From: Antedon mediterranea
Lineage: Eukaryota > Echinodermata > Crinoidea > Comatulida > Antedonidae
Length of the DNA stretch: 64,000 nucleotides
Direction: 5' to 3'
NCBI RefSeq assembly: GCF_964355755.1
Contig: NC_092677.1
Span: 14,282,601 to 14,346,600, forward strand
Below are positions 59,295 through 64,000 of this stretch, piece after piece. A program made the translations under genes and the position numbers. How positions within the stretch are numbered: position 1 is the first letter of the stretch; the number at the start of each line of letters is the position of its first letter. Under the pieces are notes generated by a model. That model did no database searches. It saw nothing but the letters and a program-made list of their open reading frames with translations, and was not told where the DNA came from.

Positions 59295-60289
59295 ATGCAC
59301 TGAATTTGGACATGAACTGGCTGTAGTAGTCTAATAATGTCTGTCGTGTGAAATTTATGTAAAAATATACCAAAATCTTGAAAACATTTATAAAAATTTT
59401 AATGTAACCGTGTTCGCGGCAATTAAGGTATACATTTTCACAGGTCATTTACAGTCAGGCAAAATATTTTGGTACAGAACCGAGAAAATACTGCTGTTTT
59501 TATTTTTATGCGACTTAATTGAAGTGTACATGCAGTTATCATCAACACATGCAATGGGTTTTTTTTTTCTAAAAGCTATTTTACATTACTAAAAATAGCC
59601 TAGCGCTTTAAGGAACTGTACGACATAAAAAATGTTAAATTATGCGGAGACTTTACAGAAAAGGGGTGTTTTTTCAGCTCAACTACAGAGATAACTTCTA
59701 AAAATTGTGTTCCTTCTGCTGAACTACTACATAGAAACAATGAACTAATAATACAAGCGGTTATTCAGAAGATAAAAATACAAGAAATTATGAAAAAAAT
59801 TAAAATAGCAAACTGTAAAAAGGCAATACTGTTTTGATAAACTTTTTTTTACAAAATCAAAAAGAAAATTTATTTATAGTTTTTTAAGAAAGAAAAACAA
59901 CAATTAACATCAGTCGAAAAGCTAAACAAACTCTTTGTTTTTTTAAATACCATTGAAGTTTCTGTATGTTGCTGTCGGACATAACCATGTACCATATATA
60001 TTTAAGTTTTGTTTATACAATCTGAGGAATTTTTGCACAATTTCTACTTCAATTTAAACAGATCTTGTATTGGTTCATTTTACAATCGAGTACCCAATCT
60101 TTTTATAACCATATCTTCTATCGGCTCATTTTACAATAAACTGCTCAATCTTTCACCAGATCTCCTATTCGTTCATTTAACAATCGATTTCCCAATCTTT
60201 GTATAACCAGATCTTCTATTAGTTCATTTAACAATCGAGTACCCAATCTGTATATAACCGGGTCTGCTATTGGTTCGTTTTATAACTAC
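59295..60289. other. Convergent 3' region of CTNNBL1 and the GPx-like gene
   Basis: AT-rich DNA between two opposed 3' ends. The right part is a tandem array (see 60055-60289). No exon recognised. Confidence 0.4.
60055..60289. repeat. Tandem repeat, about 57-bp unit, in the GPx-like 3' UTR
   Basis: Four imperfect units share TTCTATTGGTTCATTTTACA-like sequence, ATCGAGTACCCAATC and TATAACCAGATC. The array abuts the stop codon of the minus-strand GPx-like gene. Confidence 0.75.
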
Positions 60290-62031
60290 TCAGTCTTTAT
60301 ATGATTTGTCTTGAGGTTCATAGTGAAAGAACTTGTTTCCTTCTATCTTCATTTTCGCTATTCGCTTAATTTGAAGTTCTATGTCATAGCCAAGAGCAGA
60401 CGCTCTTGTTCTAACTGTATACCTCCTTACTGGGAGTCCATCCGGTCCAACTAAAAATTTCTCAAAGTTCCACATTATGTCAGATTTGTTTAGCGGCGAC
60501 CACGTGACGTCATTTTGATTTTCTCGAAAGAGACTCTCCGAATTATCGCTAGTGACTGGCATACGATGTTTAAGAAATTCGAATATCGGGTCTGCAAATC
60601 CTCCGTTGACGTCACATTTTGCCATTACTTGGAATTTTGGAATGAAGTTGCATCCGGGCCTGACGTACTGAAGACACTTCAGGATCTCGTCATTCTCATA
60701 TGGTTCATTATGTCCGAATTGGTTGCATGGAAAAGCCAGAATAGTCAAACCTCGACTACCATACGTGGTAGCTAATTCATTTAGCTACAAGAAAACAAAA
60801 AAATAGTGATTAGATTTCATGTATAATTGCATTGCATTGTTTTTGTTACTTTAAAAGTGAAGTGAGCTATGGGCTGTTCAGAACCAATAGTGCAGTAGCG
60901 ATTAAGGAAAAGTAAAACTAGAACAAACAATTAAAGATACATGTCGCCTGATTTTTACTCGATGTACCCGAGTCTAGGACTCTTTCATCTTCTCCTCTTC
61001 CATCCGACACTATTGAGTAAAAAGTGCGATTTATAAAGTACTACTCCTCCCTTATTCGTTGTAGTATTGAGCTGGAATTTGGCATGAATATACTACAGGG
61101 ACATGTCCTCAAAGCTATAGAGCCGGATTTTTTAATTTCAAACCGGATGCAGCCATATGACGTCTCGAAGATGGTACCGTATTTGGTAGCGAGGTTATTA
61201 ATGTGTATGTGACGTTACATCCCGTCGTATGACGTCATTACAGCTTCTTTTGCTGTACCCCGAGTATCGCACATTCGTGCTTGTTTTATATTGTAATTTA
61301 ATAGGCCATTTTAATTTAACATAATATTTTATTGTAAAATGTTCCGTTTAGTCTTTAAAAAAAAATGTCTTCTGTTAATTTGTTAAGTGAAAGTGAATAA
61401 CTAAAACCACAATATGACCTATTTCAAACTTCATTCTATTCTTTAAATTTATAATTTTTTGGGCGGAGGGGGGGGGGGGTGTGAGGGTAGGGTTAATACA
61501 TTTTTAAAAGACATTTTCTCTCTAACACTACATTAGTTTAACCATGGTTGAACCTAGTAGTATAAGTACGTATATTCACAAATTAATCAATAGGCCTATA
61601 GCATAATCATTGGTTTTCAACAATTTAGGCATGAACAGTTATTTATGAATTCGTGTGGAAATACATTGTTGATTTAAAATCATGCACAGAATACTAATAT
61701 TGTCTGGACTATGATTTACCTGATTTAGTTCGCGTACACAGTGTTTATCTGCACTTGCAATATTTGTCAATAACACCATCTTGCCTTCAAACTTGGCAAA
61801 AGACATTATTTTTCCGTCTAACATCACACCAGATAGTTCATAGAGAGATCGCACGACATGTACTGGTAAAAGTTGTTCAGGCCTAGGCTGTGTGAAGTTG
61901 TCCTCTATATTCTTTCGAGGTATCCCAGGTAGAACGGAGCCCTGGTGGTTTAAATTTTTCTGCGAATGTTTCTTGGATACCAATGTGGCAACTCTAGCCG
62001 TTTGCCATGGCCGTTTTCTTTCGGCTGCCAT
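60290..62031 (-). CDS. Glutathione-peroxidase homologue lacking the catalytic Sec/Cys
   Basis: Two exons: 62031-61720 and 60784-60290 (268 aa), phase 0, GT-AG. The fold signatures of animal tetrameric GPx are clear: GKMVLLTNIAS (residues 83-93), LAFPCNQFGHNEP (tetrad Gln at 126), PKFQVMAKCDVNG, VTWSPL and WNFEKFLVGPDGLPVRRY (tetrad Trp at 209). At the active site, where the family has NVASL-U/C-G, this gene reads NIASADKHC: codon GAT (Asp95) takes the Sec/Cys position, with a Cys three residues later. There is no TGA to read as Sec. The N-terminal 60 residues are basic, not a signal peptide, and unlike GPx. So peroxidase activity by the usual chemistry is not expected. The frame is intact, which argues against a simple pseudogene. 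The start is the first ATG (MAAERKRPWQ). Confidence 0.9.
61020..61290 (+). repeat. Dispersed repeat, copy 2 (inside GPx-like intron 1)
   Basis: Inverse of 18106-18372: CTACTCCTCCCTTATTCGTT, TACTACAGGGACATGTCCTC, AAAGCTATAGAGCCGGA, GGATGCAGCCATATGACGTC and GTAGCGAGGTTATTAATGTG recur in the same order. Confidence 0.8.
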
Positions 62032-63400
62032 TGTAAACCCGCTTAGTATTAAAACGTGATTAAAATATCATTATCCTGACATGACATGTTATTTCTAAGT
62101 ATCCCTTTGTGTAAGCTCTTGTTAAGTATTACTATTATTACTACGATCTACAACTTATTAGGTCTATATCTGATGGTAGTTAAACATCCGTCAAAGATAA
62201 ATACAGTACACAAATGTTGTCCAAAGGTTCACGGACACAAATAAATACCATTTAATCGTAATTTAAAACAAATTGACCGCTTGGTCATCTGCGCTAAATA
62301 ATTAGGTGATATTTTCAAATGTTCATATCAGCCAGATTATTGTTTTTTTCTTCTTTTTGTCTTTATTATATAACTTCGACGCAAGTAACAGTAAATCACT
62401 GTAGATGTTTTGTACTGTATTTCCAAGTTGTCGTTACTGCTGAAATACGTTTTGTTACAGCTCTACAACAACTTTATCCTCTTGCATAAATCCATAGATC
62501 TAACCACGATTTGAAAATGACTTCTTTCTGTTCCAACTAGGCATTGATACGCTACCGTTCACGTCAGTATTCTGGTTTGTTTCATGGTCTCCATTACAAA
62601 CACTACGTTATATACCTATACATTTGTAATATGGATTTAAAGTGCCTCATTAATTCCCATATCTTCTATCACGTCTGAAGTGTCCCGAATGAATGTCATC
62701 ATCAAACAGGTTTAAATCCAGCAAAATGCCTTTAGATCACAATCATGCGTAGTGATTGTTCGTGAAAGTGTTTATTTACAGTCTTATCTAGTTATTTAAA
62801 TGCTAATTCTGTTTAAATTTGTTTTCTATAACCACTGGGGCTAGCCCAGCAACTACAACTCTTTCACATCCCTGCGTATTGAGATTCATGTTTTGTTCTT
62901 TATTATTTTCATTGACAGTTAAATCTTCTCTATTCTACCTGTCTTTTCAAGGTTTCACACAATAGTGTTACTATAATATTTACAGTACTTTTAAGAAATA
63001 CTTAGTGCATATTTGATAACCCAACAACTGTGTTAAGAACTCGCCTTAACAACATACATTTGTTATTTATGTTATCGATTATTGTTTGAACGTTTGCATA
63101 GCGAAGTTGTTTAGCAGACAGTATGCGTTTATATTTAACTCGACAGTAAAATTATTATTTTAATTATACGATTAACAAGGCCATATATATGGCTGCAGTC
63201 GCGTGCTTAAATTTGTATTAGTGTTTACCGACCAACCGACCGACCGACATAGTGAGCTGTAGTGTCGCGTTTGCACTCGACTAAAAATGAATGTTAATAA
63301 GGGGAAATGTTATTCCTTTTTTATAAATCGCGCCACATTCTTCGTACATTATTACAGTATTTTTAATTTATATGTAATACGTTGTTTTCACATTGCCATA
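62032..63400. other. Upstream of the GPx-like gene; no exon seen
   Basis: AT-rich; a short CGACCAACCGACCGACCGA tract lies at about 63228-63247. It should hold the GPx-like promoter at its left edge. Nothing else is supported. Confidence 0.35.
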
Positions 63401-63412
63401 CCGTATATTGTC

Positions 63413-63585
63413 AGAAGATACCCGCACCTCAACCTCCCTCTCCGATACCCCAACTAAGAGATAATAATAATTGCACTGTTTGCAATATTCTATCAAACAA
63501 ATGGAAGCAATCCGAACAAGTGTACTATTTGGATGCTTTTCAAAATAAACGGTTACTCTCACATTTAAAACATGGACACTATTGA
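63413..63585 (+). CDS. Possible terminal exon, short Cys/His protein
   Basis: After an acceptor-like TATTGTCAG the frame reads KIPAPQPPSPIPQLRDNNNC, TVCNILSNKWKQSEQ, VYYLDAFQNKRLLSH, LKHGHY and stops. The composition (Pro-rich start, then C..C and H...H spacing) looks coding rather than random, but no preceding exon was found to the left before 62031. I do not recognise a family. It could equally be chance; listed at low confidence. Confidence 0.25.
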
Positions 63586-64000
63586 ATTAGATATGAGTTC
63601 ATACACTTGTTGCCAATCAGGTGTTGTGACGTCATTATACTTTGCCAATCGAATTTAAAAGTAGGACATTCACCTATTTCGCACATGCATGAATGGTCGA
63701 TTTTCTTCCGAAATTGTAATGTTTAATTTTCATGACGTTGTCATACAAGTGGGTATTACGTGCTGCACTATGGACACGATTCAGCACTATAAACGTATTC
63801 TTCAGGTCATATGATAGCATGCATCCTCTTTTCGCGCTCATACTTTAGCGTACGACGTGCATGCTGTACGTTTGGGCGATTAAAGAGTTTTTATGTAGAG
63901 ATTATCTGTTTTAATCACGAAGATCACATATAGTTTGTCTGTTGTCTGTCTTAGTTTATCATTAATTTGTGGCAAAAAAGTTTCTCAACTCAAATAAAAC
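63586..64000. other. Right edge, nothing recognised
   Basis: I see no exon, repeat or RNA gene here. Confidence 0.35.

Noticed and set aside
1-64000. CRISPR array, bacterial operon or prophage
   Set aside because: Introns, LINEs, SINEs and animal gene families show nuclear animal DNA; the tandem arrays have no spacer structure.

Overview
This is 64 kb of AT-rich, intron-rich nuclear DNA from an animal. The proteins I can name (site-1 protease, ZDHHC3/7, EXOSC7, ATMIN/ASCIZ, STRAD, CTNNBL1, a glutathione-peroxidase relative) all look like the vertebrate members, while the non-coding DNA is packed with short TIR elements, tRNA-derived SINEs, an L2/CR1-type LINE, a Penelope relic, a Helitron and many TAGGCCTAG-type tracts. 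That suggests a marine invertebrate deuterostome, most likely an echinoderm or other ambulacrarian; this assignment is inference and no species is claimed. Exon models were built by hand from GT/AG sites, reading-frame continuity and family knowledge; all multi-exon models close in frame.

Layout. 1-120: 3' tail of a LINE/SINE. 461-1206 (-): first two coding exons of MBTPS1, continuing off the left edge. 2486-3276: TIR element. 4561-10613 (+): a 1328-aa protein I cannot name, acidic and disordered with a conserved C-terminal domain. 14680-16295 (-): 5'-truncated LINE with intact RT. 17691-22217 (-): ZDHHC3/7-type palmitoyltransferase, head-to-head with EXOSC7 at 23080-26336 (+). 27763-33256 (-): a 182-aa chromodomain protein whose last exon encodes a membrane tail anchor; its 4.6-kb first intron is full of nested mobile elements. 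33978-35543 (+): a 521-aa basic, disordered protein, unnamed. 35.5-42.3 kb: gene-poor, repeat-rich. 42291-46513 (-): ATMIN/ASCIZ. 48300-49346 (-): intronless STRAD pseudokinase, 308 bp from the divergent CTNNBL1 (49655-59029, +, 12 exons). 60290-62031 (-): glutathione-peroxidase homologue lacking the catalytic Sec/Cys. 62-64 kb: no confident gene.

Gene organisation. Four gene pairs are divergent with short to moderate gaps: MBTPS1/unknown, ZDHHC/EXOSC7, chromodomain/unknown and STRAD/CTNNBL1. No shared pathway is evident; this is ordinary housekeeping synteny.

Most interesting: (1) a chromodomain fused through splicing to a C-terminal transmembrane segment, a possible chromatin-to-membrane tether; (2) a GPx fold protein with Asp where Sec/Cys should be; (3) two copies of a 912-bp element with 4-bp target duplications, one interrupted by a 1314-bp Helitron and the other showing the exact empty site; (4) nine copies of one palindromic MITE, one starting a few bases after a CTNNBL1 splice donor.
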